A DNA stretch of 36,883 nt from assembly GCA_027318915.1 (NCBI GenBank), contig DAHVOH010000031.1, forward strand, positions 1-36,883. Direction: 5' to 3'. Each line of letters begins with the position of its first letter. Position 1 is the stretch's first letter. Positions 8,476-16,402 of the stretch are shown in pieces. The notes beneath the pieces were generated by a model. The model saw nothing but the letters and a program-made list of their open reading frames with translations. It searched no databases and was not told the DNA's origin. The DNA is from Clostridiales bacterium (GTDB lineage: Bacteria > Bacillota_E > Sulfobacillia > Sulfobacillales > JAIMBI01). The translations under genes and the position numbers were made by a program.

Positions 8476-8883
8476 CTATGATGTTTTGCCGCCGGTGTTG
8501 ACGGCTTGGATGTGGTCGGGGCACTGAATCATCAGCTTCTGCGCCTGGAATACGCCGTTCGACCCCATGGTGCCTTCCACAATGGCGTTGGTGTTGGCAA
8601 ACTGTTCACTGGGCAGCGCACCGACGTACTTCACATGCAAACGCGACCCGGCGGAGGCGAGAACAAAGGTGAGCGTCTCGGTGCCGGCGTTGTAGTGCAC
8701 GCTCTGCGCCAGCAGCTTCCCCTGCACCCGCAACGTCTTGTGTGCGAACCGTCCCAGCTGCCCTTCGTACTGGCTGACCGGGACAAAGTACTGGGAAAAA
8801 TTATGCGCGGCCATGATGCCAAGATAGACCAAGGCGGCCAGAACCATCACGGTGCCAATCTGAAGCCGAAGCTTTCTGGTCAT
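8476..8883 (-). CDS. ccmE: Periplasmic-type haem chaperone CcmE with a variant haem-binding motif
   Basis: A 135-aa protein with an N-terminal membrane anchor (about residues 8-26) and an OB-fold domain (RVQGKLLAQSV, LTFVLASAGSRLHVKYVGAL, IVEGTM), as expected for CcmE. The canonical enzyme binds haem covalently through His in HDENY; some archaea and bacteria use a CXXXY variant. Here the aligned stretch near the C-terminus is CPDHI (121-125): Cys in the His position, His124 three residues later, and Ile in place of Tyr. I chose the ATG at 8883, which follows GAGGTGA. A TTG 7 codons upstream is less likely. First gene of the operon. Confidence 0.9.
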   Translation of the reverse strand: MTRKLRLQIGTVMVLAALVYLGIMAAHNFSQYFVPVSQYEGQLGRFAHKTLRVQGKLLAQSVHYNAGTETLTFVLASAGSRLHVKYVGALPSEQFANTNAIVEGTMGSNGVFQAQKLMIQCPDHIQAVNTGGKTS

Positions 8884-8915
8884 GCGCTCACCTCGGCAAG
8901 CCAAATTCGACGCTC

Positions 8916-8921
8916 ATTATA
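8916..8921 (-). promoter_or_regulatory. Putative -10 element of the ccm operon promoter
   Basis: A perfect TATAAT hexamer on the minus strand, about 33 nt upstream of the ccmE ATG, in the 100-nt region between ccmE and the divergent tRNA genes. No good -35 hexamer is visible at the usual distance, so the assignment rests on position and the perfect -10 only. Confidence 0.45.
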
Positions 8922-8990
8922 GCACAGGAGAGAAATTTCTCCCTGAGTCCAGGCTGAAGCTCGCCCGTCGGCAACGGCGTCAGAAACTCC

Positions 8991-9020
8991 TTGATTCGGA
9001 CCGTTGAGCTCTGGTATACT
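8991..9020 (+). promoter_or_regulatory. Sigma-70-type promoter of the tRNA-Leu pair
   Basis: TTGATT (8991-8996), an 18-nt spacer and TATACT (9015-9020), matching consensus at 4/6 and 5/6 positions. The expected transcription start is a few bases before the first tRNA at 9032. Confidence 0.7.
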
Positions 9021-9031
9021 GCGATGGCAGC

Positions 9032-9118
9032 GCCGAAGTGGTGGAATAGGCAGACACGCGGTGTTCAGGGCGCCGTGAGCAACAGCTCGTGTGGGTTCAA
9101 GTCCCACCTTCGGCACCA
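9032..9118 (+). tRNA. tRNA-Leu (anticodon CAG)
   Basis: Acceptor stem gccgaag/cttcggc, encoded ACCA 3' end, and anticodon stem cggtg/cgccg around the loop ttcaggg, giving CAG. The long variable arm (gagc aaca gctc) is typical of class II leucine tRNAs, and the T-arm is gtgggttcaagtcccac. 87 nt including CCA. Confidence 0.95.
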
Positions 9119-9124
9119 TTATTG

Positions 9125-9209
<85 letters not shown>

Positions 9210-9216
9210 TAACTCG

Positions 9217-9259
9217 GCGGCCAGGCGCATCATTAGTGCGTGAGGGCGGCCGCTTTTTT
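9217..9259 (+). terminator. Rho-independent terminator of the tRNA-Leu transcript
   Basis: Stem gcggcc (9217-9222) pairs with ggccgc (9248-9253), with an inner cgca/tgcg stem (9226-9229/9237-9240). Six Ts (9254-9259) follow at once. The stem is interrupted by mismatches but is GC-rich, and its place directly after the second tRNA fits. Confidence 0.75.
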
Positions 9260-10183
9260 GTGCCCGGCCACGTGTATTACAAGGACGAAGACCGTCGTCA
9301 CAGACCGCTTTGGACCGAAAAGCCCCATGGGCTTATGCGCAATCCCACCAAGCCGGGAGCCCACGCTTCGCGTCGCGACAGCGCGCTCCGCCTCCCTGTA
9401 TTCCGGGCCGGAAACGGCCGCCCGACGTCACCACGATGGCTCCGGAGAAATTATGCCGGCCCCCACTTTCCGGAACTCGCCGGGGGGCCAAGGAATCCCC
9501 GCGTGGCGACGAGAACACGGCCGATGCGGGATAGGTCGGAGACCGACCGGGTTGGGTGGCCAGGTCGGAACGTGGACTCACGCCTGGCTGTCCCTCAAGC
9601 ATTGCTGCGAACAAATGCGGGGTCAGGACACCGGGCGCGCACTTCCGGGGAATTGACGAAGGGAAGCGATCGCCAGACCCTGAGAGCATCTTCGCCGGAG
9701 GTGGTCGTCCCTGGACCATCCTCGCACCCTTCCCGCCCTCCTGGCAAAGCCCGCGGCACGACCCGCAGGGGACGGCCCGTTCGCCAACCCTCCGGGCAGG
9801 CCGTGTCGCGCGTGCCCGCATCCTTCGGACCACTCTCGACGCCCGCAGCAGTCCCGGCATCGTCGGCCCTTCCATGCCCCACCGGGCACACGCTCCCCCT
9901 CCGCACACCGGGGCATTGGGCGTGAGGGCGGTGGGGGAAACCGCGGCTCCGGCGCACCTTTGCTGACGAGAACGCGCGGGCCTCAGACGGAAGGCGGTCA
10001 CCGCCCTCCCATTCGGCCGCCGCCGTCATCGGCGCCAGAGGCCGCTCAGGAGTCGGCCCCTCTGACCGGCCACGCCGGGAGGCCGGGGCAGGGAGAATCC
10101 GAATCCGCACGAGATCAACGTGCGCCCGCCCGCACTCCCAGCGTGTCGTCCGTTTCATTTTGTGGGTCAAGACTTCGGTGGAC
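9260..10183. other. 0.9-kb stretch with no recognisable gene
   Basis: Several open frames exist on both strands, but none has a ribosome binding site, a coherent hydrophobic/charged pattern or a family motif. They overlap one another, as expected in GC-rich non-coding DNA. I see no tRNA, repeat array or clear terminator. Decayed coding sequence is possible but cannot be demonstrated by eye. Confidence 0.5.
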
Positions 10184-10489
10184 TTAAGTCAAGGTCTTGG
10201 ACACCGAAACCGTCGTGACCTGACGGTGTTCATCTGCTGCCGTGAAATACCGGCCTCCCGTGATCGCTCCACGAGGACCCATCAGCCGTGGCTCCACAAC
10301 TGAGTTGACGGCCAGGATAAACAGATCCATCTCGGGCTGGAGAAATGCCGAAGGAGCCGACCCAAACCCACCGAACTGTTGATAAAGGACAAGTGGCTGA
10401 CCAGCTGGCAACCCGACGTTGATGTGCCGGATGGCGGTTCGGGAGAGCCCCGCCGGCAGGCCATCCGGAACCGGTATACGAAGATGGCG
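10184..10489 (-). CDS. Unrecognised coding-like ORF in frame after the HAD phosphatase stop
   Basis: The 101 codons directly after the TAG of the HAD gene stay open in the same frame down to a TAA. They read like genuine protein (LVLYQQFGGFGSAPSAFLQ, MDLFILAVNSVVEPRLMG, GGRYFTAADEHRQVTTVSV). There is no ATG or GTG start. The only candidate is a TTG at 10411, without a ribosome binding site, that would give 75 aa. I do not recognise the family. It may be the 3' remnant of a gene whose front was lost by rearrangement, or a C-terminal extension reached by reading through the TAG. Codon choice is noticeably less GC-biased than in neighbouring genes (CTT, TAT, GCT, TCA), which hints at a foreign or different origin. 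Confidence 0.4.
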   Translation of the reverse strand, partial: RHLRIPVPDGLPAGLSRTAIRHINVGLPAGQPLVLYQQFGGFGSAPSAFLQPEMDLFILAVNSVVEPRLMGPRGAITGGRYFTAADEHRQVTTVSVSKTLT

Positions 10490-11155
10490 CTAACCCATCT
10501 TCCCGGGCGCCCCACGCACGAGTCGCCCGATCTCAGCCACCGTATCCACAAGGTAGGTGGGATTGGCCTCAACCAGCTCCGCGCGCGAACCATATCCATA
10601 ACTCACACCGATCGAATCGATCCGGTTATTCTTGGCCCCGACGACATCATGAGCCCGATCCCCGACCATCACGCGGTCGCGGATGTCGGGGTAGCGTCGC
10701 AGAGCCTCGGCGATGACATCGGTTTTAGCCGACCGGGTTCCGTCGAGGTGACTCCCCACCACATAATCAAAGACTGCGCGAATGCCAAAGTGCTCCAAGA
10801 TCGATTCCGCAAACACGGTGGGCTTGGACGTGGCGACCACCAGACGGCGTGCTGCACGGCTCAACTCCTCGAGTAGTGCCGGGACACCGTCGTACACATG
10901 GTTTTCATACATCCCGCGGGCCGCAAAGTACTCCCGATAGTACGCGATGGCCTGAGAGACGGCGGCCGGGTCCAACCGATAGCGTTCCGCAAAGGTTACG
11001 TGGAGCGGCGGGCCGATAAATGACGTCAACTCTTCGGAACCGGGGGGATCGATCCCCAGTTTGGCCAACGCATATTGCACCGATTTCGTTATCCCCACCT
11101 TCGGATCCGTTAAGGTGCCGTCCAAATCAAATAGAATCAAGGAGTAGCCCGCCAT
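10490..11155 (-). CDS. HAD-superfamily hydrolase, phosphoglycolate phosphatase-like
   Basis: A 221-aa HAD hydrolase of the Gph/PgmB-like group. Motif I is FDLDGTLTDP (Asp10 nucleophile, Asp12 acid/base), followed by a helical cap domain. Motif II is VATSKP, a Lys in RSAKTDVI serves as motif III, and VMVGDRAHDV is motif IV with the Mg-binding acidic residues. The substrate is probably a small phosphoester (phosphoglycolate, a sugar phosphate or a nucleotide). I chose the ATG at 11155, because the family N-terminus begins there; an upstream in-frame ATG would add 18 non-conserved residues. It stands alone, with gene-poor DNA on its upstream side and an in-frame orphan reading frame downstream. 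Confidence 0.9.
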   Translation of the reverse strand: MAGYSLILFDLDGTLTDPKVGITKSVQYALAKLGIDPPGSEELTSFIGPPLHVTFAERYRLDPAAVSQAIAYYREYFAARGMYENHVYDGVPALLEELSRAARRLVVATSKPTVFAESILEHFGIRAVFDYVVGSHLDGTRSAKTDVIAEALRRYPDIRDRVMVGDRAHDVVGAKNNRIDSIGVSYGYGSRAELVEANPTYLVDTVAEIGRLVRGAPGKMG

Positions 11156-12552
11156 GGCATCCGCTTCCAATCCGTCATCCCTTCCTGACCTCATCGATTC
11201 GTCACCCATCCAACGGCCGCCTGACGGGGTCGCCTACCAGAAACGCTCGTCACGCCCGCCGGCAGCGATTCCCGCGCTCGCCGGCATCGTGTCCCCAAGC
11301 CGGTGGACAGAGACCGCCCAGCCCTCCCCCTGCGGCGGGCGCCCCGGTAGCCCGCGATCCGGTCGAAGCTGGGTCTCCCCTGCGTGCGCCGCCATCGCGG
11401 GTGATGCTGCCACACAGCCGACTCTAGCGGCGACGATCGTGGCCAATCCTATCCCGGGCCGGGCGCTGGCGGCGCTCCACGAAGAGCGGGGCGCTCGAAT
11501 GCGTGCCACGGGGTCGGATGTGGGACCTTGGACGGCGCCCGGCAATCTCCACCGTCGAGGTCGACAGGCCATGGTGAAGTCTCCGTTCGAAAAGGCAGCG
11601 TCGTGGCGCATCTCCCCGTGGATCATGACGCGACCCGCAAGGATCCCGTACCGGACCGACTGACGGTCCCCGCGAAGCTCCCTGGCCGCTTCACCCCCAT
11701 ATCGTCCCGCCGGCCATCCAGCGGGTTGCACCAGATTCCGGATTCTCACCGAAGAGACTCATACGGTGGAGCGCCTGTCCCCGCCCTCCCTGCTCATCAC
11801 CCCCATCGACCGGTGCCTTGCCCCGTCCCATGCCCATCCAAAAGTGTTGCCCGGACGGCGGTGGACCCCGCCCTCTTAGCCACGGGACGACGCGGTCGGA
11901 TCCTCCGCAGCCAGGTCACAGACCGCAAGGGAAACACCCACTCGCCCGGGCAATGATGGTCTCGGCCTCCTCATCTCGCCGACCTGGCGGAACATATGCG
12001 GCCCTGCCCTGGGAGCCGTCACCGCTGTCACGGCTCCCACCGTCGCACGAGCCTTTGTCTCATCGCTCGCGCCCTCCCAGCGTCACCCGCTCACCGCCAA
12101 GTCCGCCGCTCGGTTCCCCCGGGGCATGGTGCCACTCCTCAGCGGAGCTTACATGCGCCCTGGATCCCGCCAGCGAGACTTGGTTGCACCGGATGGGTCC
12201 ATGATGCCGGCCCGCCGCCGGCCGAGACCCGCTGAGCTGCGGCCGAACGGGAATGCTCGGGCATGCACGCGAGGCATCCGTACCCTTTAGGATACCAGGG
12301 AGCCGAACCACCACACACCGGGGACAGTCCGCTGGGCGGAGCCGCCAGCGAAACCGGTCTCTTCCGCTCACTACCGAAGCCGCCAGGCCCTCGGACGAAC
12401 GTGCGCCACCCCGGACGCTGGTCGGCATCGGCGGACCCGTCCCGACTGCAGCATCCATCCTTCCGGAGGCCCAAAGGTCCCCGCGACCCGGCCTGACCCG
12501 CCTGTCGTCCGTCTTCTCCTCGTTAGCGTGGCCGAGAACGCTTTGCCACCGG
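11156..12552. other. 1.4-kb stretch with no recognisable gene
   Basis: Overlapping open frames occur on both strands, but none shows a family motif, credible start site or consistent codon pattern. On the minus strand, 11234-11749 is open for 171 codons (starts MRIRNLVQPAGWPAGRYGGE) without recognisable features. One strong inverted repeat (12011-12038) is listed separately. Together with the neighbouring stretches this looks like decayed accessory DNA. Confidence 0.5.
12011..12038. repeat. Perfect 9-bp inverted repeat
   Basis: gggagccgt (12011-12019) and acggctccc (12030-12038) are exact reverse complements around a 10-nt loop. No T-run follows on either strand, so it is not a standard terminator. 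It could be the remnant of a structured RNA or a mobile-element feature. Confidence 0.5.
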
Positions 12553-13101
12553 CTAGAGAGGGGCCAATCGTTGATAGAGGACATGGTCCTCCCATTGCCC
12601 GGCAATTTTGAGGTAGCGCGACGCGTATCCAATGTCCTCAAAGCGGTTCTTCACAAGGACTCGGTGCGAAGCTCGGTTGCGAGGCATCACGGCGGCCTGG
12701 ACACGATGTAGCTGCAAGGCCCCGAACGCTACCTGCAAGACCCCTCGCACCCCTTCGGTCATGAGACCCCGGCCGTTCCACTCCGGTGCCAGCGCGTAAC
12801 CCAGGTCGGCGCTTTGAAAGGCGCCCCGCACCACATTGTTCAGGTTGACGGTCCCGATCACGCGCGAGGGTCCTTCGATCACCATCACAAATGCGTAGCC
12901 CCGGTCAGCGGCGGCATTGGCGCGCTGTTGATCAATCAGCGTCCGCTGTCCGTGCACCGTGTACTGCCCCAAGTCCTGGGCGGGCCACCACGGTTGAAAG
13001 AAGGTCAGGTGGTCCGCTTTGAACCGGAGGAGTTCTGCCGCGTCGGCCGGTTCGATCAGGCGTATGTGCAGGCGATTCGTGAAGACTTCATACTGATCCA
13101 C
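12553..13101 (-). CDS. GNAT N-acetyltransferase of the RimJ/RimL type
   Basis: A 182-aa acetyltransferase. It opens with TNRLHIRLIEPADAAELLRF, the usual RimJ/RimL/ribosomal-protein acetyltransferase beginning. It then has VIGTVNLNNVVRGAFQSADL, the acetyl-CoA loop region YALAPEWNGRGLMTEGVRGV (a Q/RxxGxG/A-like motif in variant form), and HRVQAAVMPRNRASHRVLVK near the end. The start is GTG at 13101, preceded by GGAGG about 10 nt upstream; the open frame extends further but the extension is Arg-rich and unlike the family. Likely substrates are N-termini of ribosomal proteins or small amines; I cannot tell which. It is an isolated gene between gene-poor stretches. Confidence 0.88.
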   Translation of the reverse strand: MDQYEVFTNRLHIRLIEPADAAELLRFKADHLTFFQPWWPAQDLGQYTVHGQRTLIDQQRANAAADRGYAFVMVIEGPSRVIGTVNLNNVVRGAFQSADLGYALAPEWNGRGLMTEGVRGVLQVAFGALQLHRVQAAVMPRNRASHRVLVKNRFEDIGYASRYLKIAGQWEDHVLYQRLAPL

Positions 13102-13409
13102 GCCCAGCTCCCTCCGGCGCCTCTGAGGTTCGGTGCCATGGGCCCCGTCCGCCCTCGGTGCGTGGAACGCGCCCGTCCTCGCCGTAGGCGCGGTGGTTCT
13201 GGACCGAAAGAGCAGCGACTGATTGAACGCGGCGTCGCGCGTGCCCCTAACCCGTCTCTGTCCGTAACGACGGGGTGTTCGCGAGTGTCTACCGCCGGAA
13301 AGGCCCTCCCGGCGCAGAATCATGAGAAGTCCCGTCGAAGCAGGACCCTTCGTGAGTGCATCATACCACCGCGGTTCCGCGTGGGCAGATCCGTCCGGGC
13401 GCAGACCGG
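13102..13409. other. Intergenic stretch upstream of the GNAT gene
   Basis: No gene is supported. It contains a small inverted repeat, cccgtc...gacggg, around 13246-13270 and would include the GNAT promoter. I could not identify convincing -35/-10 hexamers. Confidence 0.4.
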
Positions 13410-14525
13410 ATTGTGGCCCCTGTAGGGGCCAGGGTTTTGGGGGATAAGGCCGACCGCACCGGCTTGACTGGGCTTTGTCCCAGGCCCGGGCGCGCCCGAA
13501 TCAGAGACACCGCGACCTTGACCGGGGCCAGGTGCTCACCCCCACGGTGGTCGCGATGGCCGACGGGGCCACCACGCGCGGCGATGTCGTGGTGTGCGGC
13601 ATCAACCCGATCTCTTGGGACGCGCGGCCTCGACGCCCATGGTGCGGCGACGCAGACCGCGCTGACCGGGGAGGCGCTCCCCCGCATCGCGGCTGCCCGG
13701 GCAGCTACGCGGCGCCGCGTGTGGGCAGAGGGCCTGGACCCGAAATGCTGCGTCTCCGACATCGGGAGAACGTGGGCGGCGGCCCGTCGGACAAGAAGCA
13801 GCCCGACCCCCGATAAGCACCGCGACGGGCTCTGTCCGCTGTCGGCGACCCTGGGCGCGACCGGCGAACCCCTCACGGCCCTTGTGCGGGTCGGGCATGG
13901 GCGCGGCCCATCTCCCGCTGCTGGACGCCGCGCTCGCCCAGTGCCGGTCGAGCTAGCGCGCGACGCGGTTATCCTGCGCACAGACAGCGCGGAATGCTCG
14001 CAGGCCGTCCTGAACGCTTGGGCGGTCCGCGAGATCCGGTTCTTCGTCGACCATCCCTTGACCGGACAGCGGGCGGCCACGGTCATCGGGCGACGGGACT
14101 GCGGAACAAGAGGGGGCGACGTCGCGGAGCTGACGGCGTAGGGGGACTTGCGGGTCTGGGCCGGGAAGGCTCTAACGACGTCCCGGCGGCAACCGCCTGC
14201 CGGTGCGCCGCGCGATCCCGCAGCCCGGCGCCCCGAGGACCCTCACCGATGTCCACGGCTATCGCTATCCGTTGTGTCTCACCAATCTCGCGGACCCGGA
14301 CATCGCGGTTGGAGAGACCCTCCACCGGCGGCGGGGTGAGCCAGTCCTCCGGACCCTCAAGGACACGGGGTGCGCCCCTCTATCCTCGGCGAATATTGCC
14401 AGCAACCAGGTCCGGCTCACCGCTGTCCTCATTGCCGACACCCGCGTGGTGGCGTTCCGGGAGCTCGGCCTATCGGGCACTCCCCGCCACACGCCACGCT
14501 GCTCCATGGGGCCGAGCGCCTGATC
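13410..14525 (+). pseudogene. Degraded IS1380-family transposase
   Basis: Successive plus-strand pieces in different frames line up, in order, with IS1380-type DDE transposases. They are: IVAPVGARVLGDKADRTGLT (13410-13475); DRGQVLTPTVVAMADGATT (about 13520-13580, another frame); LPRIAAARAATRRRVWAEG (from 13677); AAHLPLLDAALAQ (about 13902-13940, a third frame); ELARDAVILRTDSAECSQAV and REIRFFVDHPLTGQRAATV (to about 14093); VAELT (about 14125); then PRTLTDVHGYRYPLCLTN, LRTLKDTG and IASNQVRLTAVLIADTRVVAF (14224-14450). The usual first Asp pair (DIDAT) reads DIGRT, and the Glu of VEDRIR is lost, so the product would be dead even without the frameshifts. A possible C-terminal remnant extends toward 14650. 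A short palindrome (13414-13431) lies near the left end; I could not define terminal repeats or target duplications. Confidence 0.72.
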
Positions 14526-14777
14526 CGGTCGCGACGGCGCGCGGCGGGCAGATGGCCCCGCGCCTCCCGCCGTGCGCTGAGTCCCGCATCTTCGGGTTGG
14601 CGGGTTCCGGGCCCGGGAGCCGCCGAGGCCCTGCGCGCCATGGCCGCGGATCCCCGTCCTCCAGGCCGGGTTCGCGCGCCATGGGGCCCACGCACGGATT
14701 GGCCCCGCCGCGGAGATTCCCGAGCCCCCGTGGTGGCGGTCCCGGTCTCCTTCCCAACCGCTACGGAAAAATTGGGG
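14526..14777. other. Tail of the decayed IS1380 element
   Basis: No intact gene. The first 100-150 nt may be the eroded 3' part of the transposase gene (stretches such as ESRIFGLAGSG in one frame). The rest is non-coding up to the convergent CurA-like gene. Confidence 0.35.
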
Positions 14778-15779
14778 CTAACCCGCCACACGCACCAGCA
14801 TTTTTCCCAGATTGCCCCCGGTAAACAACTGCAAGAATGCGTCCACCGTGCGTTCGAACCCGTCGAGAATAGTTTCCCGATACCACAGCTCGCCGCTGGC
14901 CAACCAGGCCCGCAAGTCGCGCCGCGCCTCCTCGTACCGGTCCGCGTACCGCATCACCATAAAGCCCTGCATCAACGCTCCATGGTTCAAGAGGACGGTC
15001 GGAATCGGGACCCGGTTCACCGGGCTGTCCACGTGATATTGAGAGATCTGCCCGCAGACGACAATCCGGGCACCCTGGTTGATGAGAGACAGCACCGCGT
15101 CCGACACCGCGCCTCCGACATTGTCAAAGTACACATCGACGCCATGCGGGCAGGCCGCCCGGAGCTGCTCCGCAAAATCGTCCATCCGGTAGTTGACCGC
15201 CGATGCGTACCGCGCTTGGCGGGTTAACACCTCGCACTTGGCGGCCGATCCCGTGATGCCCACCGCACGGGCTCCCTGGATGCGGGCGACTTGCCCCGCC
15301 ACCAGTCCCACGGCACCGGCGGCTCCTGAGACCACCACGGTCTCGCCCGCACCCGGTCGTCCCACAGCACCCATGCCCAGGTACGCGGTTAGCCCCGTGC
15401 TGCCCAAAACACCCAGCGCCCGCACGGGAGGGTCCGCGCCGGCAGGTAGGGCTCGCGTGTCGGCCGCATCCACCACGGAGGCCGTCTGCCAGCCATAGCT
15501 GGCCAACACCAAGTCTCCCTCCGCCCTCTGGGCGGACCTGGTGGCCACGACCCGGGCCAGGACACTCCCGGCGATGACGTCACCCAGCGCATAGGGCGCG
15601 GCGTAGGACTCCCGCTCGCTCATCCGACCGCGCATGTACGGGTCGACAGACAGGTACAGCGTCTCCAGCTGCACCTGTCCCGGCGCCACCGTCGGCAGGT
15701 CACGAGACTCCCATCGGAAGTCCCCCGGAACCGGCACGCCCCGCGGACGCCGGTCCAATACGATCCGATCTGCACGCAT
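14778..15779 (-). CDS. NADP-dependent oxidoreductase of the CurA/leukotriene-B4-dehydrogenase type
   Basis: A 333-aa zinc-independent medium-chain dehydrogenase/reductase that reduces alpha-beta unsaturated ketones or aldehydes. The family pattern is clear: LYLSVDPYMRGRM near residue 55, LGSTGLTAYLGM, the nucleotide-binding turn VVSGAAGAVGLVAGQVA, VDVYFDNVGG, VVCGQISQY and LMQGFMV (MDR family PF00107, with the oxidoreductase N-domain). No structural-zinc cysteines are present. Start is ATG at 15779 with GAGGAGG about 8 nt upstream; a TTGACG hexamer about 140 nt upstream lacks a convincing -10. The C-terminal LGKMLVRV is also typical. It probably acts in detoxification of reactive carbonyls; the native substrate is unknown. 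Confidence 0.93.
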   Translation of the reverse strand: MRADRIVLDRRPRGVPVPGDFRWESRDLPTVAPGQVQLETLYLSVDPYMRGRMSERESYAAPYALGDVIAGSVLARVVATRSAQRAEGDLVLASYGWQTASVVDAADTRALPAGADPPVRALGVLGSTGLTAYLGMGAVGRPGAGETVVVSGAAGAVGLVAGQVARIQGARAVGITGSAAKCEVLTRQARYASAVNYRMDDFAEQLRAACPHGVDVYFDNVGGAVSDAVLSLINQGARIVVCGQISQYHVDSPVNRVPIPTVLLNHGALMQGFMVMRYADRYEEARRDLRAWLASGELWYRETILDGFERTVDAFLQLFTGGNLGKMLVRVAG

Positions 15780-16152
15780 CACGCGCCTCCTCGCCCACAC
15801 CGGAGCCGTCGGCGGGAACCGGCCATCTCAGCGGCCCGCCCTGCCCGACACCTCACTCCGGCCCGCCGCCGCCTCTCATAGCGGCTTGAGTGCAGCACAA
15901 ACGGTCAGGTGCGTCAATGCGGCCCATGCATCCGACCCGCCCTGAAACGCTTTCGGCGGGCTTGGCATCCGTATCGTCCACTCCCCCGTGTGGGGTTCCG
16001 AGACCGGCGCCGCCCGGCGGGTGGGGCTCGCAAGCCCGCTATCCGCCGCCCCATCCCTCGACGAGTGTGATCCGTCTTGCACGGACGAGACTCGGACGGC
16101 GTACGGCTTTCCATCCCGTCCGCCAGCCGCGCCGGGGTCCGCCCCCAACGCC
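15780..16152. other. Intergenic region between divergent curA-like and aspS genes
   Basis: Contains the 5' side of the CurA-like gene and the run-up to the aspS promoter. Open frames here are short and lack ribosome binding sites. I see no other structure. Confidence 0.45.
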
Positions 16153-16181
16153 TCGACAGTGGCGCCCGTCCATGCTACGAT
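16153..16181 (+). promoter_or_regulatory. Sigma-70-type promoter of the T-box/aspS transcript
   Basis: TCGACA (16153-16158), a 17-nt spacer and TACGAT (16176-16181), matching consensus at 5/6 and 4/6 positions with ideal spacing. Transcription would begin about 16188, just in front of T-box stem I. Confidence 0.7.
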
Positions 16182-16187
16182 GCGCGG

Positions 16188-16397
16188 CAAACGATGAGGG
16201 AGAGAAGTAGTCGGGACGGCCCGCTCCAGAGAACCGCCGAACGGTGAGAAGGCGGTGCGGTGCCCCTGGCGAAGACGCTCCGGAGTGAGGCGCGTGCCGG
16301 TTCACCTCCGTTATCGGGTCAGAGGTCGGTTTGGCCGACGAAGTGCGGTGGCACCACGGGTCCCTCCTCGTCCGCACCATGGAGGAGCACGGGAGGT
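16188..16397 (+). promoter_or_regulatory. T-box riboswitch, aspartate specifier (GAC)
   Basis: The tRNA-sensing leader of aspS. Stem I shows the S-turn pair AGTA (16206-16209) and GAA (16271-16273), with the specifier GAC (16274-16276) directly after, which is an Asp codon. The distal stem-I T-loop motifs AGAGA (16228-16232) and GGTGAGA (16243-16249) flank stem ccgcc/ggcgg (16234-16238/16251-16255). The T-box bulge TGGCACC is at 16349-16355; its variable base C would pair with the G discriminator of tRNA-Asp. There is no T-run. Instead CCTCC (16363-16367) can pair with the aspS ribosome binding site GGAGG (16392-16396), or gtgcgg (16343-16348) with ccgcac (16372-16377). This suggests control of translation start by charged versus uncharged tRNA-Asp; the mode of control is inference. 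Confidence 0.85.
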
Positions 16398-16402
16398 GCC
16401 CG

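Noticed and set aside
11234..12038. Minus-strand sequence examined as a possible group II intron (hairpin plus segments such as ggtgagaatcc)
   Set aside because: No domain V hairpin, no reverse transcriptase frame and no convincing intron boundaries could be found.
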